Of a stretch of 64,000 nt of DNA, positions 45,168-53,799 are shown piece after piece (position 1 is the first letter of the stretch; each line of letters begins with the position of its first letter). Origin of the DNA: Alphaproteobacteria bacterium (GTDB lineage: Bacteria > Pseudomonadota > Alphaproteobacteria > UBA6615); the NCBI GenBank assembly GCA_011087645.1, contig JAALLF010000002.1, forward strand, positions 186,001-250,000, written 5' to 3'. The notes beneath the pieces were generated by a model. That model had not been told where the DNA came from. It worked only from the letters and a program-made list of their open reading frames with translations, and searched no databases. A program made the translations under genes and the position numbers.

Positions 45168-46034
45168 TCAGTCGTTGCGCTGGGATATCCGTAACTCCGA
45201 CTTTACCGATTCGCTGGGCCGGTAGAACGGGCGCTCGCCCTTGACGGTGACCCGGTTGCCCTTGCGTTCGTGGGGCCAATAGTCCCACAGAGCGAAATGC
45301 TGGGTGCAGCGATTGTCCCAAAAGGCGATGGCGTTTTCGGTCCAGCGAAAGCGCACCTGGAATTCCGGGCGCTGTTGGTGGGTGTAGAGAAAATCGAGCA
45401 ACGCCTTGCTCTCGGCCGCTTCCAACCCGTTGATGCGGGTGGTGAAGCTGGGGTTCACGTAAAGCGTCTGGCGGCCGGAATTGGGGTGGGTGCGCACCAG
45501 CGGATGCTCGGCGCTGGGATAGACCTTGCCGGCATCGTCGACGCCCCGTTCGGCGTAGCGGCCGCGATAGAGATGTTCGCTCTCATGGGTGGCGGTCATG
45601 CCGGCGAGAAAATCCTGCAGCGTCGGTGACAGGGTCTCGAACGCGGCGTACATGCTGGCGAACAAGGTATCGCCGCCGACCGGCGGCAGCAGGTGGAGTT
45701 GCAGGCACGAGCCCAGCGGCGGCTCCTGATCGCACGACACATCGCTGTGCCAGCCATTGCCGTCGGCGAATTTTGAGTCCTTGTGGGCGTGGATGACGAA
45801 TATTTCCGGATGGCCCTCGGGGCGCGGCGCGGCGGGGTGGTAGTGCAAATCGCCGAAGCGTTTGGCAAATGCGATATGGGTCTCTGGCGTCAACACCGGC
45901 TGGTCGCGGAAGAACAGCACCTGGTGATCGGTGTAGGCCTGCTCGATCACGGCGAAGTCGGCGTCCGACAGATTTTCGAGATCGGCGCCTATCACCTCGG
46001 CGCCGATTAGCGCGGTTACCGGTTCGATGTGCAT
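45168..46034 (-). CDS. TauD/TfdA family Fe(II)/2-oxoglutarate dioxygenase
   Basis: A 288-residue alpha-ketoglutarate-dependent dioxygenase. The iron ligands are His and Asp in GWHSDVSCD (about residue 93) and the distal His in DNRCTQHFALWDYWPHERKGNRVT (ends given), where the Arg binds 2-oxoglutarate. This matches taurine dioxygenase-like enzymes, which often hydroxylate sulfonates, aryl-oxyacids or amino acid derivatives. The natural substrate is unknown. It is divergent from the twin FMN enzyme genes across 133 bases, and a shared regulation is possible. Confidence 0.87.
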   Translation of the reverse strand: MHIEPVTALIGAEVIGADLENLSDADFAVIEQAYTDHQVLFFRDQPVLTPETHIAFAKRFGDLHYHPAAPRPEGHPEIFVIHAHKDSKFADGNGWHSDVSCDQEPPLGSCLQLHLLPPVGGDTLFASMYAAFETLSPTLQDFLAGMTATHESEHLYRGRYAERGVDDAGKVYPSAEHPLVRTHPNSGRQTLYVNPSFTTRINGLEAAESKALLDFLYTHQQRPEFQVRFRWTENAIAFWDNRCTQHFALWDYWPHERKGNRVTVKGERPFYRPSESVKSELRISQRND

Positions 46035-46167
46035 CGCTAACTCCTCTGCCGGGAATTTTAAGGCCTAATTCCAGCGCTGGCTATGAGGGGGCTGTGAAGT
46101 GGCGTCACCGCCTTGTTTGGCCGGCGTCGGCATGCTTTTCTCGGCCCGTCGCTGGGGGGACGTGGGC

Positions 46168-47358
46168 GTGGCCGATTTATCGCGCAAAGCGCTGAATATT
46201 GAAGATTTACGCCAGATGGCGCGCCGCCGCTTGACCAAGGCGCTGTTCGAGTTCTCCGACCGGGGCAGCGAGGACGAAGTCGCCATGCGCGATAATCGCG
46301 CCGCGTTGGACCGCATCAAGCTGATGCCGCGAATTCTCAACGACGTCTCGGGCCGCGACCCGGCGATCACCCTGTTCGGTAAACCCCAGGCGCTGCCATT
46401 GGTGATTGGCCCCACCGGCCCGGCGGGCTTTGTGTGGTATCGCGGCGAGACGGCGCTGGCGCGCGCCGCGGCGACGGCGGGCATTCCCTATACCCTGTCG
46501 AGTACCGGCAACACGCCGATGGAAAAAATTCTCAGCCATGGCGGCGGCACCCAATGGTACCAGCTCTATGTGTGGCACGATGTCGAGGCGTCATTGGTGA
46601 CCGTCGAACGGGTCCGCGAGGCGGGTTTCGAAGCGTTGATGGTGACCGTCGATTCGCCCGCCGCCAACAACCGTGAGTTCGATATCCGCAACGGGGCGGT
46701 TTTCCCGCCACGGGTCACCGTGCGGGGCGCCATGGACAGTTTGCGTCACCCGCGGTGGCTGGTCGGTACGCTGGGACGCTATGTGTTGGCCGAGCGCGGC
46801 ATGCCGGGCTTCCCCAATGTTCACATCCCCGATCATTACACGCCGGAACAACGGCAAGGCTTTCTCGCCCGTAACGACACCCTGACCTGGGACTTTCTGC
46901 GCCGGGTGCGCGACATGTGGCCGCGCACGTTGATCGTCAAAGGCATTCTCCACCCCGGCGATGCGGTGATGGCGGCCGATTGCGGCGCCGACGGCATCGT
47001 CGTCTCCAACCATGCGGGCAACACCAATGACGCGGCGCTGACGCCGATCGATGCCCTGCCGGCTGTGGTCGATGCGGTGGGCGACCGGCTCACCATCATC
47101 GTCGATAGCGGCTTTCGGCGCGGCAGCGACGTGCTGAAGGGGCTGGCCCTGGGCGCCGATGCGGTGGCGGTCGGCCGGGCGACGCTTTACGGGGTCAGCG
47201 CGGCGGGCGAAGCCGGTGCCAGCCGCGCGCTGCAAATCCTCGAAGCTGAAATCCACCGCACCATGGGGGTTATGGGGCTGACCGACCTGCAGTCGATTTC
47301 CCGCGACCATGTTGTTTTGCCGCCGGACATGCCGGTTTATGAGAGGCGTATCGCATGA
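46168..47358 (+). CDS. FMN-dependent alpha-hydroxyacid oxidase/dehydrogenase homologue 1
   Basis: A 396-residue TIM-barrel flavoprotein of the glycolate oxidase/L-lactate dehydrogenase family. FMN and catalytic residues kept are QLYVW, the TVDSP Asp with a conserved Arg seven residues on, LIVKGIL and the His of VSNHAG. Two substrate-binding residues are changed: the N-terminal Tyr of the FHY-type motif is Phe (FEFSDRG), and the Arg after SNHGG is Asn (SNHAGNTND). The start is the GTG at 46168, seven bases after GGGGGGA, which aligns it exactly with the next gene; open frame to 46099 is not conserved. It overlaps the second copy by four bases. Confidence 0.88.
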   Translation: MADLSRKALNIEDLRQMARRRLTKALFEFSDRGSEDEVAMRDNRAALDRIKLMPRILNDVSGRDPAITLFGKPQALPLVIGPTGPAGFVWYRGETALARAAATAGIPYTLSSTGNTPMEKILSHGGGTQWYQLYVWHDVEASLVTVERVREAGFEALMVTVDSPAANNREFDIRNGAVFPPRVTVRGAMDSLRHPRWLVGTLGRYVLAERGMPGFPNVHIPDHYTPEQRQGFLARNDTLTWDFLRRVRDMWPRTLIVKGILHPGDAVMAADCGADGIVVSNHAGNTNDAALTPIDALPAVVDAVGDRLTIIVDSGFRRGSDVLKGLALGADAVAVGRATLYGVSAAGEAGASRALQILEAEIHRTMGVMGLTDLQSISRDHVVLPPDMPVYERRIA

Positions 47359-48527
47359 CAGACCTAGCCACCAAAGCGCTCAACATTGAGGATTTGCGCC
47401 AGATGGCGCGCCGCCGCCTGCCCAAGGCCATATTCCAGTTCATCGACCGGGGCAGCGAGGACGATATCGCTTTACGCCATAACCGCGCCGCGCTCGAGCG
47501 CATCAAGCTGATGCCGCGGGTCTTGCACGATGTGTCGGGGCGCGATCCGTCGATCGATCTGTTCGGCAAGCCCCATAAGCTGCCCCTGGTGATCGGCCCC
47601 ACCGGCCCGGCGGGATATGTCTGGTATCGCGGCGAAACCGCGCTGGCGCGCGCCGCCGCTAAGGCCGGTATCCCATTCACCCTGGCCAGCAACTCGAACA
47701 CCGCGATGGAAGATGTGCTGGCCAATGGTGGCGGCAATCAGTGGTTCCAGCTCTATGTCTGGCGCGACATGGAAGCGTCCATGCCGGCGGTCGAACGGGC
47801 GCGCGATGCGGGTTTTGAAGCGCTGGTCTTAACGGTGGATTCGACCGTTCCCTACAATCGCGAGTTCGATATTCGCAACGGCGTGACCTTCCCGGTGCGC
47901 ATCACGCCGCGTAATGCTGTCGATACGTTGATCCATCCGCGATGGATGTTCGGCACCATGGGCCGCTATGTCCTGGCCGAGGGCCACATGCCGCGCTACG
48001 TGAACATCAAGATACCCGACACGGCGACCTCGGCCGAGGTGCGCAGCTTCCTCACCAAGAACGATACGTTGAACTGGGACTTCCTGCGCCGGATCCGCGA
48101 TATGTGGCCGCGCACGCTGATCGTCAAGGGCGTGCTCCACCCCGACGATGCGGTGATGGCGGCCGATTGCGGCGCCGATGCGGTGATCGTTTCCAATCAT
48201 GGCGGCATCGCCAACGATGCCGGGATCGCGCCGATCGACGCGCTGCCGGCGGTGGTGGCTGCGGCTGGTGGGCGGCTGACCATTATCGTCGATAGCGGCT
48301 TCCGGCGCGGCAGCGATGTGCTGAAAGGCCTGGCGCTGGGCGCCGACGCGGTGATTATTGGTCGCGCCACGCTCTATGGGGTGAGCGCCGCCGGCGAACC
48401 CGGCGCGACCCGGGCGCTGGAAATCCTCGCCGCCGAAATTCACCGCACCATGGGCGTGATGGGCTTGACCGACCTGCAATCGATCACCCGCGACCATGTT
48501 GTTTTGCCGGGGCAACTTTCGGCATAG
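47355..48527 (+). CDS. FMN-dependent alpha-hydroxyacid oxidase/dehydrogenase homologue 2
   Basis: A 390-residue paralogue of the preceding gene; by eye about two thirds of the residues are identical along the full length. The same changes recur: FQFIDRG instead of the Tyr-containing motif, and SNHGGIAND where family members have SNHGGRQLD, so the carboxylate-binding Arg is Ile. The His base, FMN Lys (IVKGVL) and phosphate loop (DSGFRRGSDVLKGLALGAD) are intact, so an active flavoenzyme with unusual substrate is likely. A tandem pair with an ATGA overlap suggests a heteromer or two related substrates. Confidence 0.88.
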   Translation: MTDLATKALNIEDLRQMARRRLPKAIFQFIDRGSEDDIALRHNRAALERIKLMPRVLHDVSGRDPSIDLFGKPHKLPLVIGPTGPAGYVWYRGETALARAAAKAGIPFTLASNSNTAMEDVLANGGGNQWFQLYVWRDMEASMPAVERARDAGFEALVLTVDSTVPYNREFDIRNGVTFPVRITPRNAVDTLIHPRWMFGTMGRYVLAEGHMPRYVNIKIPDTATSAEVRSFLTKNDTLNWDFLRRIRDMWPRTLIVKGVLHPDDAVMAADCGADAVIVSNHGGIANDAGIAPIDALPAVVAAAGGRLTIIVDSGFRRGSDVLKGLALGADAVIIGRATLYGVSAAGEPGATRALEILAAEIHRTMGVMGLTDLQSITRDHVVLPGQLSA

Positions 48528-48543
48528 GCGGTGTCGTGTGGCG

Positions 48544-48951
48544 TCACTTCACCAGTTCGACGCGCGGTTTACCCTTGTCGACGATGTGGACGGTCAGAAC
48601 CTTGAGCGGTTTGTCGCTGACCAACGTCAAACCGCCATGCGGCACGTCCCGAGGAAATCGAATCGACATACCGGTCTTGAACGTCACTGGGTCTTGGCCC
48701 GGCGCCTGCAACGATCCGCCTTCGAGGACGTACAAGAATTCGTCGCCGGGGTGGGTATGCCGCGGCACCACGCCACCCGGCTGGATTTCCAACGTTGCCA
48801 TGACGACTTCGGTGCCGCTGATGCCGGTGAGGTCTGCTTTTTGTAATTCGACGCGGGTGGTCCCCTGCTGCGCGTGCAGCGCTTGCACGCTCAAGGCGCC
48901 CACCAAGACCCCGGTAAACACAAACCCCATATTCTTTAACTTCCACGACAT
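48544..48951 (-). CDS. Secreted single-domain cupin protein
   Basis: A 135-residue cupin with a signal peptide (KLKN, hydrophobic core, cleavage after LHA near residue 27), so it acts in the periplasm or outside. The metal motif is PRHTHPGDEFLYVLEGG and the second motif is PRDVPHGG, giving the usual His, His, Glu and His ligands. The function is unknown. Its stop is 17 bases from the stop of the convergent FMN enzyme gene. The 206-base gap upstream to 49157 contains short AT-rich stretches and no supported gene. Confidence 0.82.
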   Translation of the reverse strand: MSWKLKNMGFVFTGVLVGALSVQALHAQQGTTRVELQKADLTGISGTEVVMATLEIQPGGVVPRHTHPGDEFLYVLEGGSLQAPGQDPVTFKTGMSIRFPRDVPHGGLTLVSDKPLKVLTVHIVDKGKPRVELVK

Positions 48952-49157
48952 GATGGCTCCCCCTTTTGATCGATTTGGCGTAGACGCAGTACATTTGACA
49001 TGCTGCGAAGGCTAACGTCGCTATCCCGTAAGTCAATCGATAGGCTTTCAACGCAACTCCTCATTTTTTTCGCTTTACAGCTTCGCATTTTGCGCCTATT
49101 CCGCGCCGTCTCATTCCGGACTGCGCCGGTTAAACCACTCGTAGGAGGCCCCATGAA

Positions 49158-50351
49158 ATGGACCTGTTTACGTCTGCCCATTCGCTGGTTCGCGCCCACG
49201 CGCCAACCAGCCCCGCTACCTGCCTGAGACCCCATGCCGCGGCGCGCGCGGCGCGTTATTTCAGGGATAAGTTTCCCGGCGACGTTCTCTATGCGGTGAA
49301 GTCGAACCCGCGGATCGAGATCCTCGATGCGGTCCACTGCGCCGGCATCAACCGTTTCGACGTGGCGTCGATTGTCGAGACAAGGCTGGTTGCCGAGCGG
49401 TTCCCCGAGGCGCGGCTGTCCTACATGCATCCGGTCAAAAGCCGCGAGGCGATCCGCGAGGCCTATTTCGGCTGCGGCGTGCGCGACTTTGCCCTCGACT
49501 CTCCTGAGGAGCTGGCGAAGATCGAGGCGGCGACCGACGGCGCACGCGATTTGACCCTATTGGTCCGCCTCGCCGTGCCCAACGACCATGCCGAGTTCGA
49601 CCTGTCGGCCAAGTTTGGCATCGCGCCGGCACGCGCCTCCGCGCTTTTGCAACGCTGCCGGGCGGTCGCGGATAAGGTCGGGGTCTGCCTCCATGTGGGA
49701 TCGCAATGCATGCACCCGGCGTCGTTTGCCACGGCGATTGATCTAGTCGGCGATGTCATACGGTCATCGGGGGTGATGCTCGATATCGTCAATGTGGGCG
49801 GTGGGTATCCGTCGCACTATGGCGATATGACGCCGCCGCCGCTGGACGCCTATATGGGCGAAATTTCAACCGCCCTGGCGCGAGTTCCCATCGGCGAGGG
49901 CTGCGAGATTTGGACCGAGCCGGGCCGCGCGCTGGTCGCCGAAGCGGCGTCGACCCTGGTGCGGGTCGATCATCGCCGCGATGACCATCTGTTCATCAAC
50001 GATGGCACCTACGGCAGCCTGTTCGACGCTGGGGTGCCGGGCTTCGTCTATCCGGTGCGCGCTATCCGTCGTCAGGGAGGGGGGTCGGACCGGATGATGC
50101 CCTTCGCGTTCTATGGCCCGACCTGCGACGGCATGGATTACATGAAGGGGCCGTTCCCGCTGCCCGACGATATGGCCGAGGGCGACTATATCGAGATCGG
50201 CCAGACCGGCGCCTATGGCGCGACCATGCGCACCCAGTTCAATGGCTTTTATTCCGACGCAACGGCGATTCTGAGCGATGTGCCGATGTTATCCCAATTC
50301 ACGGAGGCTGTTCCGCCGCCGCAATATGACAAATCGGGAACCGACCAATGA
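49158..50351 (+). CDS. Type III PLP-dependent decarboxylase (ornithine/lysine/arginine-type)
   Basis: A 397-residue alanine-racemase-fold decarboxylase. The PLP lysine lies in DVLYAVKSNP (about residue 48), the PLP-stacking His in CLHVGSQCMHP, the phosphate loop in IVNVGGGYPSHYGD, the substrate-side Glu in WTEPGRALVAEA and the active-site Cys in YGPTCDGMDYM. This matches eukaryotic-type ODC and its bacterial relatives (ODC, lysine/ornithine decarboxylase). The exact amino acid is uncertain. Its stop overlaps the start of the deoxyhypusine-synthase-like gene, which suggests that its diamine product is used there. Confidence 0.88.
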   Translation: MDLFTSAHSLVRAHAPTSPATCLRPHAAARAARYFRDKFPGDVLYAVKSNPRIEILDAVHCAGINRFDVASIVETRLVAERFPEARLSYMHPVKSREAIREAYFGCGVRDFALDSPEELAKIEAATDGARDLTLLVRLAVPNDHAEFDLSAKFGIAPARASALLQRCRAVADKVGVCLHVGSQCMHPASFATAIDLVGDVIRSSGVMLDIVNVGGGYPSHYGDMTPPPLDAYMGEISTALARVPIGEGCEIWTEPGRALVAEAASTLVRVDHRRDDHLFINDGTYGSLFDAGVPGFVYPVRAIRRQGGGSDRMMPFAFYGPTCDGMDYMKGPFPLPDDMAEGDYIEIGQTGAYGATMRTQFNGFYSDATAILSDVPMLSQFTEAVPPPQYDKSGTDQ

Positions 50352-51391
50352 CCGTAAATCCTCAAATCGACAGCCAAAAAGACGCGCTGCTCAGCACGCC
50401 GATCGAGCATATCGATATGACATCGTTCGATGCTCGCGAGATCATCGATCGCATGGCGAAGATGTCCTTCACCTCGCGGGATTTGGCCCGGGCGGCGGAA
50501 ATCTACAACGCCATGCTGGCCGATAAAGATTGTTCGATCATCCTCACGCTTGCCGGGTCGACCTCGGCCGGCGGCTGCATGCAGGTCTATGCCGACCTGA
50601 TCAAATACAACATGGTCGACGCCGTGGTGGCGACCGGGGCGAGCATCGTCGATATGGATTTCTTCGAGGCGCTGGGCTTCCGCCACTATCGCGGCGAAAC
50701 CGGCGTCGACGATAATTATCTGCGCGGTCTCGCCATCGACCGTATCTACGACACCTATATCGACGAGGATGAGCTGCAGTCGTGCGACCACGCCATCGCT
50801 GAGATCGCCGATAGCCTGCCTGCGCGGCCCCACACGTCGCGCGAGTTTATCCGCGCCATGGGGGCCTATCTGGCGTCGGGCAAGGCGCGCAAGCCAGGCT
50901 CCCTGGTGCAAACCGCCTATGAGAACGAGGTGCCGGTCTTCTGCCCGGCCTTCACCGATTCGAGCGCCGGGTTCGGGTTGGTGATGCATCAAGACCGCAA
51001 CCCCGAGCGTCATCTAACGATAGATTCGGTGCGCGATTTCCGTGAGCTCACCGACCTCAAGATGGAAGCCGGCACTACCGGGTTGCTGATGATTGGCGGC
51101 GGGGCGCCGAAAAATTTCGCGCAAGACACGGTGGTTTGTGCCGAAATGCTCGGCAAGCCGGTCGAAATGCACAAATACGCGGTGCAGATCACCGTCGCCG
51201 ATGTGCGCGACGGCGCTTGCAGCAGTTCGACCCTGAAAGAAGCCTCATCCTGGGGCAAGGTGGATACGGCGATGGAGCAGATGGTGTTCGCCGAAGCTGG
51301 CAGCGTCATTCCGCTGCTCGCCAGCGATGCCTATCATCGGGGGGACTGGAAAGGCCGCCGCCAGCGTCGGTTCGCGTCGATCTACGGGTAA
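50348..51391 (+). CDS. Deoxyhypusine synthase-like protein
   Basis: A 347-residue homologue of deoxyhypusine synthase, the NAD-dependent enzyme that moves an aminobutyl group from spermidine to a lysine of eIF5A. Bacteria lack eIF5A, so a polyamine acceptor such as putrescine or agmatine is more likely, as in homospermidine synthase. The catalytic Lys box is kept (LKEASSWGKVD, with SWGK as in the eukaryotic enzyme), and the TLAGSTSAGGCMQVYADLI NAD region and VATGASIVDMD follow family order. It lies between the PLP decarboxylase and the agmatinase-like gene and is coupled to both. Confidence 0.85.
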   Translation: MTVNPQIDSQKDALLSTPIEHIDMTSFDAREIIDRMAKMSFTSRDLARAAEIYNAMLADKDCSIILTLAGSTSAGGCMQVYADLIKYNMVDAVVATGASIVDMDFFEALGFRHYRGETGVDDNYLRGLAIDRIYDTYIDEDELQSCDHAIAEIADSLPARPHTSREFIRAMGAYLASGKARKPGSLVQTAYENEVPVFCPAFTDSSAGFGLVMHQDRNPERHLTIDSVRDFRELTDLKMEAGTTGLLMIGGGAPKNFAQDTVVCAEMLGKPVEMHKYAVQITVADVRDGACSSSTLKEASSWGKVDTAMEQMVFAEAGSVIPLLASDAYHRGDWKGRRQRRFASIYG

Positions 51392-51395
51392 GATC

Positions 51396-52286
51396 GTGGA
51401 AGTATTGCCACCACGACAAGGGTTTCTCGGTCTGAGCGGCGAAGAGGCCGCCGGCACGGCAGGCAAGCCCGGGGTGACCGTGGTGCCCTTCGGTCTGGAA
51501 GCTTCGGTCAGCTATGGCGGCGGTACGGCGCGGGGCCCGCAGGCGATACTCGACGCGTCCCACCAAGTCGAGTTGTTCGACGAAGAGCTATGGCGCGAGC
51601 CGTTCCGCGATTTCGATTTGACGACCCTGGCGCCGTTCCTATTGGAAACCGGCATCCAACCGGCCCTTGATCAGATTGAAGCCATGGTCGAGAGCCTTTT
51701 GAGCGCGGATCGCTTCCCCTTGATCCTCGGCGGTGAACATTCCCTCACCGTGGGCGCTATTCGCTCGTTTCTGGCGCGCCACGACGAATTAGTGATCCTA
51801 CAATTCGACGCCCACGCCGATTTGCGCGACGGCTATGAAGGTGAACCCTTCTCCCACGCCGCGGCCATGCGCCGGTGCTTGGATGCGCCGGGCGTGCGCC
51901 TGGTCTCGGTCGGGGTGCGCAATATTTCCGCCGAGGAGATACCGTATCTGGAGGCCAACCGCGATCGCATCGACATATACTGGGCCAAGGACCGGGCGAA
52001 CTGGGACATCGAAAAAATCGTCGCGCCGCTTGCCGGAAAGCCGGTCTATCTCTCCTTCGATCTCGACGGGTTCGATTCAAGCCTGATGCCGGCGACGGGC
52101 ACGCCGGAGCCTGGCGGGCTGTTTTGGGATGACGCGATCAGCGTTATCCGAACAGCGAGCCGGGTGGCTGGTAACATCGTCGGCGCCGATATCGTCGAAC
52201 TCGCGCCGATCGCCGGCCTGCACGCTTGCGACTTTCTGGCTGCGAAGCTCGCCTATAAAATTCTCAGCTATCGGTTTTGTTTGTAA
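51396..52286 (+). CDS. Agmatinase/ureohydrolase family enzyme
   Basis: A 296-residue binuclear manganese ureohydrolase that removes urea from a guanidino compound. The metal ligands are clear: His in GGEHSLTVGA, the set in QFDAHADLRD with the nearby SHAAAM, and the pair in SFDLDGFDSSLMPATGTPEPGG (ends given). It resembles agmatinase more than arginase. The start at the GTG at 51396, just after the upstream stop, is chosen over an ATG at 51327 inside the previous gene. The stop codon is directly followed by the composite repeat at 52287. Confidence 0.87.
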   Translation: MEVLPPRQGFLGLSGEEAAGTAGKPGVTVVPFGLEASVSYGGGTARGPQAILDASHQVELFDEELWREPFRDFDLTTLAPFLLETGIQPALDQIEAMVESLLSADRFPLILGGEHSLTVGAIRSFLARHDELVILQFDAHADLRDGYEGEPFSHAAAMRRCLDAPGVRLVSVGVRNISAEEIPYLEANRDRIDIYWAKDRANWDIEKIVAPLAGKPVYLSFDLDGFDSSLMPATGTPEPGGLFWDDAISVIRTASRVAGNIVGADIVELAPIAGLHACDFLAAKLAYKILSYRFCL

Positions 52287-52473
52287 CCCTCTCCCGGCGG
52301 GAGAGGGTGGCGAGCGTCAGCGAGCCGGGTGAGGGGAAGAATTACCTCATGGTTCGCCTATCGAGGCATGAGGGTGTGTATCCTCGCCCTTCGACAAGCT
52401 CAGGGTGAGGAAGTTGGTTTTGTGTTCAATTAATTGTCGTCCCCTCACCCAACCCTCTCCCGGAGGGAGAGGG
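52287..52473. repeat. Composite inverted-repeat element, family A copy 2, carrying a family B copy
   Basis: The left end (52287-52337) and right end (52441-52473) have the family A hairpin plus GGGTGAGGGG/CCCCTCACCC arms. A second repeat, family B, lies inside at 52345-52410. The left end starts on the base after the agmatinase TAA, and the right end lies beside the purD stop. It fills the whole gap between the two convergent genes, with no room for another gene. Confidence 0.85.
52345..52410. repeat. 66-bp palindromic repeat, family B copy 2 (diverged)
   Basis: In the orientation opposite to the 42365 copy this 66-base stretch shares CCTCATG at one end, ATGAGGGTGT and ATCCTCGCCCTTCGACAAGC in the middle (20 bases shown) and AGGGTGAGG at the other end. 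One arm has decayed (23 of 30 bases match the other copy there), so the hairpin is weaker. It lies inside the family A element. Confidence 0.8.
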
Positions 52474-53748
52474 CTAAGCCCCCCGCGCGATGGCGCGCCA
52501 GCCGATGTCGCGGCGGCAAAAGCCGTCGGGCCAGTCGATCTGGTCGACCGCGGCGTAAGCCTTGGCTTGCGCTTCGCCGATGCTGGCGCCGCTGGCGGTG
52601 ACGTTCAGCACCCGCCCGCCATTGGCGCGCAGGTTGCCGTCGTCGCGCACCGTGCCAGCGTGGAAAACGATCGCGTCGGCGGCGCTGATCACCTCGATGC
52701 CGCGAATTTCGCTGCCCTTGGCGTAGGCGCCGGGATAGCCGTTGGCGGCCATCACCACGGTCAGCGCGGCGTCGTCGGACCAGCGGAGATCGAAGGTCGA
52801 GAGCATGCCGTCGCACGACGCCACCAGCGCTGGCAAAATGTCGGAGCGCAGGCGCAGCATCAGAACCTGGCACTCCGGATCGCCGAAGCGCACATTATAT
52901 TCGAGCAGTTTGGGGCCGTCTTCGGTCAGCATCAGGCCGGCATAGAGTACGCCCTTGAACGGGGCGCCTTCCGCCGCCATGCCCTCGACCGTCGGCATGA
53001 TAATGCGTTCCATGATTTCAGCTTGCAGCGCCTCGGTCAGCGCCGGGGCCGGCGAGTAGGCGCCCATGCCACCGGTATTGGGGCCGGTATCGCCGTCGCC
53101 GACCGCTTTGTGGTCCTGGGCGCCGACCAGGGGTAGCGCGCTTGTACCGTCCACTAGGGCGAAAAAGCTGAGCTCTTCGCCGGTCATGCACTCCTCGATG
53201 ACCAATTCCTGACCCGCCGCGCCGAAGGCGCTGTCAGTCATCGACGCGTCGACCGCTGCCAGCGCCTCGTCGACCGATTGGGCCACGGTGACGCCCTTGC
53301 CGGCGGCCAGCCCGTCGGCCTTGACCACGATTGGCGCGCCTTGTTCTTGGATGTAGGCCTTGGCCGCTTCAGCGTCGGTGAAGCGGCCATAGGCAGCGGT
53401 CGGGATGTTATATTTGGCGCAGAGGTCCTTCATGAAGCCCTTCGAGCCTTCCAGCATGGCCGCGCCGGCGCTGGGCCCGAAGGATTTGATGCCGACCGCG
53501 TCAAGCCGGTCGACCAAGCCCATGACGAGCGCCGCCTCGGGGCCGACAACGACAAAATCGATGGTGTTTTCAGTGGCGAAGCGCACCAGACCTTCGATAT
53601 CATCGGCGGCGATCGGGACGCATTCGGCGTCCTGGGCGATGCCGGCATTGCCCGGCGCGCAGTACAGCGCGTCGCACAAGGGTGAGGCCGAAATCGCCCA
53701 GCAAAGTGCGTGCTCGCGCCCGCCGCCGCCCACAACCAGTACCCGCAT
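52474..53748 (-). CDS. purD: Phosphoribosylamine--glycine ligase PurD
   Basis: A 424-residue ATP-grasp enzyme that makes glycinamide ribonucleotide in purine synthesis. It begins [17 protein letters not shown], continues with [71 protein letters not shown] (ends given), and ends with [15 protein letters not shown]. This is the full PurD order at normal length. It starts 51 bases from the divergent xseA gene. The stop abuts the composite repeat. Confidence 0.96.
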   Translation of the reverse strand: MRVLVVGGGGREHALCWAISASPLCDALYCAPGNAGIAQDAECVPIAADDIEGLVRFATENTIDFVVVGPEAALVMGLVDRLDAVGIKSFGPSAGAAMLEGSKGFMKDLCAKYNIPTAAYGRFTDAEAAKAYIQEQGAPIVVKADGLAAGKGVTVAQSVDEALAAVDASMTDSAFGAAGQELVIEECMTGEELSFFALVDGTSALPLVGAQDHKAVGDGDTGPNTGGMGAYSPAPALTEALQAEIMERIIMPTVEGMAAEGAPFKGVLYAGLMLTEDGPKLLEYNVRFGDPECQVLMLRLRSDILPALVASCDGMLSTFDLRWSDDAALTVVMAANGYPGAYAKGSEIRGIEVISAADAIVFHAGTVRDDGNLRANGGRVLNVTASGASIGEAQAKAYAAVDQIDWPDGFCRRDIGWRAIARGA

Positions 53749-53799
53749 TTTCGATCCTTCGTTAGTGTGGCCGCCCTTGTATCATGGCAGATTAAACCG

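Noticed and set aside
48569..49051. Minus-strand frame overlapping the secreted cupin
   Set aside because: It shares the cupin region in a different frame, is arginine-rich and has no family similarity.
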